DNA of 64,000 bases from positions 1 through 64,000 of the forward strand of contig NZ_VUYQ01000009.1 in assembly GCF_008711155.1 (NCBI RefSeq), given 5' to 3'. A program made the position numbers and the translations under genes. Below the pieces are notes generated by a model. It did no database searches. It was given only the letters and a program-made list of their open reading frames with translations, and had not been told where the DNA came from. This DNA is from Dechloromonas sp. CZR5. GTDB taxonomy: Bacteria; Pseudomonadota; Gammaproteobacteria; Burkholderiales; Rhodocyclaceae. Below, one piece after another: positions 18,221 to 25,652 of the stretch (within the stretch, counting starts at the first letter, position 1; each line of letters begins with the position of its first letter).

Positions 18221-18949
18221 ATGCGCTTAGCTCTCTACGTCACCTGTCTGGTCGACCTGATGCGACCGTCGGTCGGATTCGCCGCCTTGCGCCTGCTTGA
18301 AGAAGCGGGCTGCGAAGTGATTGTTCCTGAAGGACAAACCTGCTGCGGGCAGCCGGCCTGGAGTGCCGGCGAGCGCGGCCTGGCCGCAGACCTGGCGAAA
18401 AAAGCGATCGCCGAACTGGAAGCTTTCGATCATGTGGTGATTCCCTCCGGTTCGTGCGCCGATCAGGTGCGCAACATTTATCCGCAGTTGTTCGCCAATG
18501 ATCCTGACTGGGGGCCGAGGGCGCGGAGCCTTGCCGGGCGGACGTATGAGCTGACGAGCTTTCTGGTCGATGTTCTCAAGATTTCGGCTGTGCCCGGCGC
18601 TTTCGAAGGGAGCGTGACGTACCACGATTCGTGCAAGGGCTTGCGTGGCCTTGGCATCAAGCGGCAACCGCGCGACTTGTTGAGCCGGGTGCCTGGCCTG
18701 GCACTGAAGGAAATGGGCGAGTGCGAGGAATGCTGCGGTTTCGGGGGCGCTTTCTCGGTGAAGTTCGGCGATGTATCAACACGGATCGTCGACCGCAAGT
18801 GCGAGTCGATTGCCGCCGCGGCGGCGGACGCCGTTGTCGGTGGCGACCTCGGTTGCCTGATGAATATCGAAGGCCGGCTGCGCCGGCGCGGCGACGAAAC
18901 GACGCGTGTCCTGCACATTGCCGAAGTGCTGGCCGGGGGCGATGCGTGA
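18221..18949 (+). CDS. lutA: L-lactate utilisation iron-sulfur protein LutA
   Basis: The 242-residue protein has the two-fold CCG-domain layout of LutA/LldE/GlpC-like subunits: first cluster TCLVDLMRPSVG with QTCCGQPAWSAG, second cluster YHDSCKGLRG with CEECCGFGGAFS. With LutB and LutC it forms the non-flavin lactate oxidation complex, yielding pyruvate. The start at ATG 18221 gives MRLALYVTCLVD, typical of the family; a 16-codon longer version from an upstream GTG would run through the promoter region. GTGA overlap with lutB. Confidence 0.92.
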   Translation: MRLALYVTCLVDLMRPSVGFAALRLLEEAGCEVIVPEGQTCCGQPAWSAGERGLAADLAKKAIAELEAFDHVVIPSGSCADQVRNIYPQLFANDPDWGPRARSLAGRTYELTSFLVDVLKISAVPGAFEGSVTYHDSCKGLRGLGIKRQPRDLLSRVPGLALKEMGECEECCGFGGAFSVKFGDVSTRIVDRKCESIAAAAADAVVGGDLGCLMNIEGRLRRRGDETTRVLHIAEVLAGGDA

Positions 18950-20391
18950 CGGCCGCCGCGAAGCACTCGCAAGCCATGCATTTCCAGGCACGGGCCGGCG
19001 AGAAGGTGCGCAACCCCGTCCTGCAGCGGGCGTTGCAGAAGGCCAAGCCGCTGTTCGTCGGCAAGCGGGCCAAGGGGATGGCCGCGCTGGCCGACGATGC
19101 TCTCGATTTCGAGACCCTGCGTACCGCCTGCGAGGCCATCCGCAACCGGACGCTGGCCGATCTCGATGTCTGGCTGGATATTTTCGAGGAACGGGCCAAG
19201 GCGACCGGTGCCGAAGTGCTGTGGGCGCGCGACGGTGAGGAAGTCGGCCGTCTGGTCGTCGAGATCGCCCGTCGCCATGGCGTGACCAAGGCAACCAAGT
19301 CGAAGTCGATGCTTTCCGAAGAGGCGCATCTCAACGAGGCGCTGGCCGAGGCCGGCATCCGGCCGGTGGAAACCGATCTGGGCGAGTACATCGTTCAGTT
19401 GGCCGGCGAAGCGCCGTCGCACATCATCGCGCCGGCGGTGCACAAGACCATCGAGGAGGTTGAGGCGTTGTTTGCCAGGGAGCACGGTCGCCCCATCGAG
19501 ACACGGACCTCGGCCGATATTCCCGACATGACCCGCGAGGCACGCGAGGTGCTGCGTCAGCACTTCCTGACCGCAGAAATGGGCATTTCCGGCGCCAATT
19601 TCCTGATCGCCGAGACCGGCACGGCGGCACTGGTCACCAACGAAGGCAACGGCCGCATGGTGACGACCCTGCCCAAAGTACACGTCGTGGTCACCGGGAT
19701 CGAGAAGATCGTGCCGACGTTCGAGGACTTCGCGACCCTGATGCGCATGCTGCCGCGCTCGGCAACCGGACAGAGCATTTCCAACTATGTGTCGCTGCTG
19801 ACAGGAACGAAGCGGGAAGGCGATCACGATGGCCCGGAAAAAACGGTGTTCATCCTGGTCGACAACGGCCGGGCCGGTCTGCTCGGCTCGCCCTATCAGG
19901 ACATGCTGCGCTGCATCCGTTGCGGCGCCTGCATGAATCACTGCCCGGTGTATTTCTCGCTTGGCGGTCACGCCTACGGCTGGGTCTATCCAGGCCCGAT
20001 GGGCTCGGTGCTGACGCCGCTCTATACGGGGATCGAGAACGCCCTGGACCTGCCGCATGCTTCCACCGGGTGCAACCAGTGCGGCAGCGTCTGCCCGGTG
20101 CGCATCCCGCTGCCCAGACTGATGCACCGCTTGCGCGAGGAGCAGGTCGAGCGCGGCCTGCGCCCGTGGTCGGAGCGTTTGGCGCTCAAAGCCTGGGCAT
20201 GGCTGGCCGGCCGCCCGGCACTCTACCGCTGGATGACCCGTCGGGCGGTGCGCTATCTGAACTGGCTGGCCGACGACGACGGTCGTATCCGCATCCTCGG
20301 CATGGCGCCGGGCTGGACTGCCGGGCGCGACCTGCCGGTGGCATCCGGTCGCACATTCAACGAACTCTACAAAGCAAGAAAGCGAGCTTGA
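18946..20391 (+). CDS. lutB: L-lactate utilisation iron-sulfur protein LutB
   Basis: The 481-residue protein has an N-terminal LUD domain (residues about 50-290; GISGANFLIAETGTAALV and NEGNGRM are characteristic) and a C-terminal ferredoxin-like region with CIRCGACMNHCPVY and GCNQCGSVCPVRIP, each able to hold a [4Fe-4S] cluster. A C-terminal helical extension follows. It is the large electron-transfer subunit of the LutABC lactate oxidation system. GTG 18946 overlaps the lutA stop (GTGA); ATG 18976 is an alternative start. Confidence 0.93.
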   Translation: MTAAAKHSQAMHFQARAGEKVRNPVLQRALQKAKPLFVGKRAKGMAALADDALDFETLRTACEAIRNRTLADLDVWLDIFEERAKATGAEVLWARDGEEVGRLVVEIARRHGVTKATKSKSMLSEEAHLNEALAEAGIRPVETDLGEYIVQLAGEAPSHIIAPAVHKTIEEVEALFAREHGRPIETRTSADIPDMTREAREVLRQHFLTAEMGISGANFLIAETGTAALVTNEGNGRMVTTLPKVHVVVTGIEKIVPTFEDFATLMRMLPRSATGQSISNYVSLLTGTKREGDHDGPEKTVFILVDNGRAGLLGSPYQDMLRCIRCGACMNHCPVYFSLGGHAYGWVYPGPMGSVLTPLYTGIENALDLPHASTGCNQCGSVCPVRIPLPRLMHRLREEQVERGLRPWSERLALKAWAWLAGRPALYRWMTRRAVRYLNWLADDDGRIRILGMAPGWTAGRDLPVASGRTFNELYKARKRA

Positions 20392-20393
20392 GC

Positions 20394-21092
20394 ATGGAAT
20401 TTACGCCCGACGGCCCGATGGCCATCCCCATGTGGGTGAACGGTCACGCCTTTTTGACGGTGACTCCGGATTTCTTTACCGTCACCAACCCGGCGACCGG
20501 CGAAGCCTTGCGTCGGGTGCCGCTCTGTGGCGCCGATGAAGCCGTGGAGGCGGTGAAGGCCGCCCAAGCCGCGCAACCGGAGTGGGCGATGATGGGCGTG
20601 CCGGCCCGGCGCGTCTGCCTGGAGCGACTCGCGCAGGGGCTCGAACGCTATGCCGGGCATTTTGCCAAGTTGCTGATCCAGGAGTGCGGCTTCGACGAAG
20701 CGCGGGCCACGGCCGAAGTCGCCGAAGCGGCTGCCGCTTTGCGCGACAACCTGGTCGGGCAGACCGGCGTGCTGGGTATCGTGCTCGACGCCACCCGCCC
20801 GCTGGCCGGCTTTGCGGAAACCATGGCACCCGCCTTGATGGCCGGCGCCAGCTTGGTCGTCAAGCCGAGTCCCAAGGCGCCGTCGGCGGTATTCGCGCTG
20901 TGCGAACTGACCGCTCGCGAAGAGTGGCCGGCCGGCGTGGTAAACCTGTTGCAGGGAGACGCTGCAGCCATCGAAGGCTTGTGCGCCAGTGCCGTTGATC
21001 GCCTGCTCTATTACGGCAACGCCGCCCTGGGAGCGCAGGTGGGCGCGATGGCCGAGGCCGCCGACAAATCATTCGACATGAAGGCGCCTTGA
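20394..21092 (+). CDS. Truncated aldehyde dehydrogenase-family protein (N-terminal half only)
   Basis: The 232-residue product aligns with the first half of NAD(P)-dependent aldehyde dehydrogenases: VTNPATGEALRRVPL near the start, the helical region, AGASLVVKPSPKAPSA with the cofactor lysine, PAGVVNLLQGD, and a GNAALGAQV segment where the family has FTGSTxVG. It stops there, so the catalytic cysteine and general-base glutamate are absent; a normal family member is about 480 residues. No second half is found downstream in any frame: the next gene is an unrelated dehydrogenase. The frame is open and has coding character, and the ATG is 2 nt after the lutB stop, so this looks like a maintained gene, not debris. 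Possible roles: NAD-binding accessory or substrate chaperone. Function unknown. Confidence 0.75.
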   Translation: MEFTPDGPMAIPMWVNGHAFLTVTPDFFTVTNPATGEALRRVPLCGADEAVEAVKAAQAAQPEWAMMGVPARRVCLERLAQGLERYAGHFAKLLIQECGFDEARATAEVAEAAAALRDNLVGQTGVLGIVLDATRPLAGFAETMAPALMAGASLVVKPSPKAPSAVFALCELTAREEWPAGVVNLLQGDAAAIEGLCASAVDRLLYYGNAALGAQVGAMAEAADKSFDMKAP

Positions 21093-21094
21093 TC

Positions 21095-22048
21095 GTGCGC
21101 ATTGTCCAGCTTGAGGGCGATTTCGTCATTCCCGGCATGCGCCGTCCGGCCTTTGCCCACGAATGGGTCGAGTATGGCAGGACGCGGCCGGAAGAGATCG
21201 TCGGACGCCTGGCCGGGGCCACGGTGGCCCTCATCAACAAGGTGACGATCGATGCCGCGACACTGGCCCGTTTGCCCGATCTGAAAATGATCGCTGTTGC
21301 GGCCACGGGAACCAATTGTGTAGACCTCGCGGCGTGCAAGGCGCGCGGTATTGTCGTTTCCAACATTCGCGGCTATGCCGTGCATACCGTGCCCGAGCAC
21401 GTCATGTCGCTGCTGCTGGCACTGACGCGCAGCCTCGCGGCCTGGCGTGAAACCGTGATCGCCGGAGGCTGGCAGAAGTCGGGGCAGTGGTGCTTGTTCG
21501 ACCATCCGATCCGTGACCTGCATGGAGCAACGCTCGGCCTGATCGGCTCCGGCACGCTCGGCAATGGTGTCGCGCATCTCGCCGAGGCATTCGGGATGCG
21601 TGTCCTGCGGGCGGAGCGCAAGGGGGCGAGCAGCGTGCGAGCCGGCTACACGGCCTTCGAGGAGGTGCTGGCGCAGGCCGATGCGATCAGCCTGCATTGC
21701 CCGCTGACGCCTGAAACACAAGGGCTGATCGGTGAAGCCGAGTTGCGGGCGATGCGGCCCGGGGGGCTGCTGATCAATACGGCGCGCGGCGGTATCGTCG
21801 ACGAAGCAGCCTTGGCGCGGGCGCTGCGGGAGGGCTGGATAGGCGGAGCCGGATTCGATGTGCTCACCGCCGAGCCGCCGACCGACGCTCATCCGCTGCT
21901 CCATCCGGACCTGCTGGCCTTGCCGAACTTCCTGCTGACGCCGCATGTGGCGTGGTCTAGCCGGCCGGCCATGCAAACCCTGGCCGATCAGCTCATCGAC
22001 AACATCGAAGCCTTCGCGGCCGGAAAGCCAAGGAACCGGGTGGCATGA
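21095..22048 (+). CDS. D-2-hydroxyacid dehydrogenase (NAD-binding)
   Basis: The 317-residue protein has the 2-hydroxyacid dehydrogenase pattern: LINKVTIDAATLARLPDLK, TGTNCVDL, the cofactor GxGxxG in GLIGSGTLGNG, the catalytic Arg in INTARGGIVDE, Glu in LTAEPPTD and His in LTPHVAWSS. It resembles glycerate/hydroxypyruvate and related D-2-hydroxyacid dehydrogenases; the substrate is not fixed by sequence. Sitting within a lut operon it could interconvert pyruvate or hydroxypyruvate and a D-hydroxyacid (inference). GTG 21095 is chosen over TTG 21089 because AAGG at 21081-21084 fits its spacing. It overlaps lutC (ATGA). Confidence 0.85.
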   Translation: MRIVQLEGDFVIPGMRRPAFAHEWVEYGRTRPEEIVGRLAGATVALINKVTIDAATLARLPDLKMIAVAATGTNCVDLAACKARGIVVSNIRGYAVHTVPEHVMSLLLALTRSLAAWRETVIAGGWQKSGQWCLFDHPIRDLHGATLGLIGSGTLGNGVAHLAEAFGMRVLRAERKGASSVRAGYTAFEEVLAQADAISLHCPLTPETQGLIGEAELRAMRPGGLLINTARGGIVDEAALARALREGWIGGAGFDVLTAEPPTDAHPLLHPDLLALPNFLLTPHVAWSSRPAMQTLADQLIDNIEAFAAGKPRNRVA

Positions 22049-22695
22049 CGGCCAGGGACACTATTCTTGGCCGTGTCCGGCAAGGGGTTGGCAAGGACGA
22101 TTTCGCACAGCGCAAGGCTGCCGCGCAGGGATTGCTGGCGGCACGTTCGCGCGGGCCGCAGCCTGTCCTGTCGGGGGGCTTGGTCGACCGTTTCCGGGTC
22201 AAGGCGGAAAGTCTCTCCAGTACCGTCGAAGCGGTGCCTGACTTGCGGGCGGCCCCGGCTGCCGTGGCGCGTTATGTCGCTGCACAGCATCTACCCCCGG
22301 AAATCGTCATGACGCCGGATGTTGCCAGCCTGGAGTGGGCGGCCAGCGGCGTGCGCGGTGTCGCCCGTGCCGCACACGACGTTGACCGCGTCGGTGTGAC
22401 GGCCTGTTTTTGCGCGGTGGCCGAAACCGGGACGCTGATGCTGCTCTCCGGGCCGGATTCGCCGGCCACGGTCAGCCTGCTGCCGGAAACGCACATCGCG
22501 TTGGTCGATACCGCGTGCATCGTCGCCACGATGGAAGATGCCTTCGCCCTGCTGCGTGCCGAGCGGGGCGAAATCCCGCGTGCCATCAATTTCATTTCCG
22601 GCCCGTCGCGGACCGGCGATATCGAACAAACCATTGTCCTCGGCGCCCACGGGCCTTGCCGCGTACATCTGATCCTGATCGGAGCCCCGTCATGA
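22045..22695 (+). CDS. lutC: Lactate utilisation protein LutC (LUD domain)
   Basis: The 216-residue protein is a single-domain LUD protein: ARDTILGRVRQGVG at the start, GVTACFCAVAETGTLML, the SLLPETHIALV strand, and the C-terminal NFISGPSRTGDIEQTIVLGAHGP signature. It is the third subunit of the LutABC system. Start overlaps the hydroxyacid dehydrogenase stop, and its own stop overlaps the S4 gene start, so the operon is translationally coupled throughout. Separation of lutB and lutC by two other genes is unusual compared with lutABC in Bacillus. Confidence 0.92.
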   Translation: MTARDTILGRVRQGVGKDDFAQRKAAAQGLLAARSRGPQPVLSGGLVDRFRVKAESLSSTVEAVPDLRAAPAAVARYVAAQHLPPEIVMTPDVASLEWAASGVRGVARAAHDVDRVGVTACFCAVAETGTLMLLSGPDSPATVSLLPETHIALVDTACIVATMEDAFALLRAERGEIPRAINFISGPSRTGDIEQTIVLGAHGPCRVHLILIGAPS

Positions 22696-22907
22696 CCATC
22701 CGCTTTGCCGTGCGCGGCGAATTCATCCAGCTCGATCAACTGCTCAAGGCCACCGGTTTGTGCGAATCCGGCGGCGCAGCCCATGCGGCCATCGCCGAAG
22801 GGCGGGTCAAGGTGGACGGCGCGGTCGATACGCGCAAGCGGGCCAAGTTGCGACCGGGGCAGGCGGTGCAGTTTGCCGGTGAGGTGGTGGAGATCGCCGC
22901 CGAATAG
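22692..22907 (+). CDS. S4-domain RNA-binding protein (YbcJ-like)
   Basis: The 71-residue protein is essentially one S4 RNA-binding domain: FIQLDQLLKATGLCESGG, then the AIAEGRVKVDGAVDTRKRAKL core and a C-terminal GQAVQFAGEVVEI strand. It is of the YbcJ type, whose role is probably in ribosome or RNA metabolism. Its ATG 22692 overlaps the lutC stop (ATGA), which couples it to the lactate operon without an obvious functional link. Confidence 0.87.
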   Translation: MTIRFAVRGEFIQLDQLLKATGLCESGGAAHAAIAEGRVKVDGAVDTRKRAKLRPGQAVQFAGEVVEIAAE

Positions 22908-22910
22908 GCG

Positions 22911-23468
22911 TTAATCGAGCCAGCAAACCGGCGAGGCCAGTTCGGGGTGTTTGCCTGTGCGGTCGGCGTAATGCCGGGCAAGCGTGGCGATGTCGGTGGC
23001 GGGGTCGCCGCTGAGGGTGACGTAGGCGAGTATGCCGGCCTCGCGCCTTGCGTAGTCGACGAAACCGAGGGCGACCGGCAGCTTGGCGGTCAGCGCGATC
23101 CGGTAAAAACCGCTTTTCCAGCCTTCGGTCCGGCAGCGGGTTCCTTCCGGTGCCATGATCAGCACGCAATGCGCATTGTTGGCAAAGCGTTCGATCATCT
23201 GTTCGACAAAGCCGGTGCGCTGCCGGCGATTGACGGGAATGCCGCCGAGCTTTTTCAGAATGGCGCCCAAGGGCCAGCGGAACAGGCTGTCCTTGGCTGC
23301 CCAGTTGGCGCGTAGCTCGAGGGCAAGGCCGGTGAGCAGGGCGTACAGCGCATCCCAATTGGAGGTGTGCGGGTAGGCGACGATCAGCATCCTGTCCGGG
23401 CGCTCTGCCGGTTCGACAAGACGCCAGCCGCGCGCTTTCAGGATCAGCCTGGCGAGTGTTTGCAGCAT
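22911..23468 (-). CDS. PlsC-like acyltransferase family protein
   Basis: The 185-residue protein matches small lysophospholipid/1-acylglycerol-3-phosphate acyltransferase relatives: the HX4D-type motif in YPHTSNWDALY, KDSLFRWPLGAILKKLGG with GIPVNR, and the substrate motif in MAPEGTRC. No strong membrane anchor is visible beyond the first helix. It may acylate glycerophosphates or a related carrier; assignment beyond the superfamily is uncertain. The start at 23468 (MLQTLARLILK) is preferred over one 17 codons upstream, which would overlap the small gene ahead. It ends 3 nt from the convergent S4 gene. Confidence 0.8.
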   Translation of the reverse strand: MLQTLARLILKARGWRLVEPAERPDRMLIVAYPHTSNWDALYALLTGLALELRANWAAKDSLFRWPLGAILKKLGGIPVNRRQRTGFVEQMIERFANNAHCVLIMAPEGTRCRTEGWKSGFYRIALTAKLPVALGFVDYARREAGILAYVTLSGDPATDIATLARHYADRTGKHPELASPVCWLD

Positions 23469-23478
23469 GGGTGGGGTT

Positions 23479-23715
23479 TCAGCGGCGGGCTTTGCCGAGT
23501 ATCTCGGCGGCGATTTCATGTGTCTCGGACGTTTGTGGTGCGGCGGATTTTTCCGAACCGAAATAGTTTTGCCATTCGGCTTCCGTCATGTCGGTTTCCT
23601 CGACGGACGGAATGCGTCGCTCGGCGGTGCGCCGACGTTCCTTCCAGCCGCTGGGCGGCCCGCAATCATCGTCGCGACGGTCGTGTGCCGCGCGTGCCTT
23701 TTGTTCTTTGTCCAT
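23479..23715 (-). CDS. Small hypothetical charged protein
   Basis: The 78-residue protein is strongly charged and I do not recognise a family. N-terminal half is Arg/Asp/Lys rich (including DRRDDDC and GWKERRRTAERRIP), followed by an acidic segment TDMTEAEWQNYFG. It lacks signal peptide and membrane helix. The stop is 10 nt upstream of the acyltransferase start on the same strand, suggesting an operon. CGGGG lies 9 nt before the ATG. Coding is likely from the operon position and even composition, but could not be confirmed. Confidence 0.55.
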   Translation of the reverse strand: MDKEQKARAAHDRRDDDCGPPSGWKERRRTAERRIPSVEETDMTEAEWQNYFGSEKSAAPQTSETHEIAAEILGKARR

Positions 23716-23799
23716 GCCCGAATACCCCGGTTTTTCTTCTCTGTGGCCGCTATTGTAGGGGAGCTTCCACGCCTTTCGGCGTGTTCCTTTTAACAGTTG

Positions 23800-24444
23800 T
23801 CAGCACATCTTGACGACGATGTCGTGCAAGGTATTGGCGCAGTTGGCCATGCGGTCGGCGGCGTTGGAAAGGTGGCGGTAGATTTCGCGGCGCTTGAACA
23901 TATGGATGTAGTCATCGCCCACAAACAGTTCGGCGATGGCGCGGCGATAGTTCTTTTCCACCCGGCGCTCGGCCTTGCGTGCGGTGTCGGCGTCGGCTGC
24001 CGCAGCCTGGGGGTTCTTCGCCAGGCGGGAATAGCCCTGGACCAGGGCATCGGTGCCCAGCTTGATGTGCATTGCCATTTCCAGACAGTGCTTGTCGGGC
24101 GCGAGGCCGAGTACTTCCATTTCGCTGACCGTGCTCTTGCAGTAGTTCACGATTTCGTCGAGGTCGACGATGGCGCGATAGATGTCTTCGCGATCGATCG
24201 GCGTCGAGAATGCCTCGTTCAGGGTGTGCAGGTTGCGTATCTTGATCCGGTCGGCATCGTGTTCATCCTGGCGGATACAGTGGCCGACGGCCGGGTCGCC
24301 GCTTTCCATGAATTCGACCAGGCGTCCGGCTGTCTGGGCAACGTTCTGGCACTGCTCGGCGAGCAGGCTGAAAAAGTCGGGCATTTTCGGAAACACCCGC
24401 TCGAACAGGCGGCCGACTATCGATTGGCGTTTTTCATCGCTCAT
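23800..24444 (-). CDS. DUF47 (PhoU-like) family protein
   Basis: The 214-residue all-helical protein belongs to the DUF47/YkaA group related to PhoU: LFERVFPKMPDFFSLL at the start, ESGDPAVGHCIRQDEHDADR, FSTPIDREDIYRAIVDLDEIV and FKRREIYRHLSNAADRMANCAN. Such proteins sit beside Pit phosphate transporters and are thought to modulate them. Its ATG overlaps the pit stop by 4 nt, so the two are coupled. Confidence 0.92.
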   Translation of the reverse strand: MSDEKRQSIVGRLFERVFPKMPDFFSLLAEQCQNVAQTAGRLVEFMESGDPAVGHCIRQDEHDADRIKIRNLHTLNEAFSTPIDREDIYRAIVDLDEIVNYCKSTVSEMEVLGLAPDKHCLEMAMHIKLGTDALVQGYSRLAKNPQAAAADADTARKAERRVEKNYRRAIAELFVGDDYIHMFKRREIYRHLSNAADRMANCANTLHDIVVKMC

Positions 24445-25490
24445 GGCGTGCCTCCGAGAAAGAGATGGACCAGCGCGTAAGCCTGGATGGCGACAAGGGC
24501 GGCGCCGGGAATGGTGATCAGCCAGGTGGTGGCAATATCCTTGGCCTTGGCCCAGCGGACGGCGCGCGGGCGTTCCGAGGCGCCGATCCCCATGATCGAC
24601 GTGGCGACCACGTGGGTGGTCGATACCGGAGCCCCCGCGACCGAGGCGGCCATGATGACGGCGGCCGAGGTCAGTTGCGAGCCGAGTGCATGGATGGGGC
24701 GAACGCGGTAAATGGCGAAGCCCAGTGTGCGGACGATGCGCCAGCCGCCGGAGAGGATGCCGAGCGTGATGGCCGAGGCGCAGGCGAGCATCACCCAGAA
24801 GGGGACTTCGAACGACGGGATGAAGCCGCCGAGCAGGAGTACCAGGGTCAGGATACCCATGCTCTTCTGGGCGTCGTTGGCGCCGTGCGAGAAAGCCAGG
24901 CCGGCTGCGGTGACGAACTGCAAGCCGCGCAGGCGGGCGTTGGCGGCCGGGTTGGCCGCCATGAGCAGGGCATGGAGCAGGCGATGGATGAGGAAGCCGA
25001 CCCAGAAGCCGATCAGCGGCGACAGGATCAGGGCGGCGAGTACCTTGACGATGCCGGTCAGGTGCCCCGAGGCCAGTTGGCCAAAGCCCCAGAGCACGTG
25101 GTCGGCTCCGACCGAAACGACTATGGCGCCGATCAGCCCGCCGACCAGTGCATGCGACGACGATGACGGAATGCCGAAGTACCAGGTCGCGAGATTCCAG
25201 GCGATGGCACCGATCAGCCCGCACAATAGAATGGACAGCGACAGGATGGGGAGAACGCCGTCGAGGACAACGAACTTGCCGATGGTGTTGGCGACGGCGG
25301 TACCGCCCAGCAAGGGGCCGAGAAATTCGAAGACGCCGACGACGATCACGGCCTGGGCCGGCGTCATCGCACGCGATGCGATGACCGTGGCGACGATGTT
25401 GGCGGCATCGTGAAAGCCGTTGGTGTAGTCGAACACCAGCACGACGACGACTGTGGCGACGGCGAGCAGGAAGAGCGTGTCCATGCGCAT
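24441..25490 (-). CDS. pit: Inorganic phosphate transporter, Pit family
   Basis: The 349-residue integral membrane protein has the two duplicated PHO4 signatures: DYTNGFHDAANIVAT with ASRAMTP near the N-terminus, and AFSHGANDAQKSMGI in the second half, plus GIPSSSSHALVGG and APVSTTHVVA loops. About ten membrane segments are visible. It carries metal-phosphate with protons at low affinity. A second ATG 6 nt downstream of 25490 gives two residues fewer and better spacing to the GGGGG site. The DUF47 partner overlaps its 3' end. Confidence 0.93.
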   Translation of the reverse strand: MRMDTLFLLAVATVVVVLVFDYTNGFHDAANIVATVIASRAMTPAQAVIVVGVFEFLGPLLGGTAVANTIGKFVVLDGVLPILSLSILLCGLIGAIAWNLATWYFGIPSSSSHALVGGLIGAIVVSVGADHVLWGFGQLASGHLTGIVKVLAALILSPLIGFWVGFLIHRLLHALLMAANPAANARLRGLQFVTAAGLAFSHGANDAQKSMGILTLVLLLGGFIPSFEVPFWVMLACASAITLGILSGGWRIVRTLGFAIYRVRPIHALGSQLTSAAVIMAASVAGAPVSTTHVVATSIMGIGASERPRAVRWAKAKDIATTWLITIPGAALVAIQAYALVHLFLGGTP

Positions 25491-25600
25491 CGACCCCCGG
25501 CGAGGGAGGGTGTCTCCTTCTTGTTGGATTTTTTCCAGTATATCGCCGATGCAAGCCTTGTGCTGCGGCTATCACGGCGGGCCTGCCCGGGCCGCGAAAG

Positions 25601-25632
25601 GCAAAAAAAGGGCGGGAGACATGCTCCCGCCC
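25601..25632 (-). terminator. Intrinsic terminator of the minus-strand ccoG-like gene
   Basis: Stem GGGCGGGAG (25610-25618) / CTCCCGCCC (25624-25632), 5-nt loop; read on the minus strand it is followed by TTTTTTT (the A-run at 25603-25609). It lies 21 nt beyond the gene's stop. Confidence 0.85.
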
Positions 25633-25652
25633 AAGCGGAGTCTGCCTGGATG

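Noticed and set aside
20394..21092. Frameshift explanation for the short aldehyde dehydrogenase
   Set aside because: No sequence resembling the catalytic half appears downstream in any frame; the adjacent gene is an unrelated dehydrogenase.
23770..23785. Terminator after the DUF47 gene
   Set aside because: The CACGCC/GGCGTG hairpin has no T-run on the strand of that gene.
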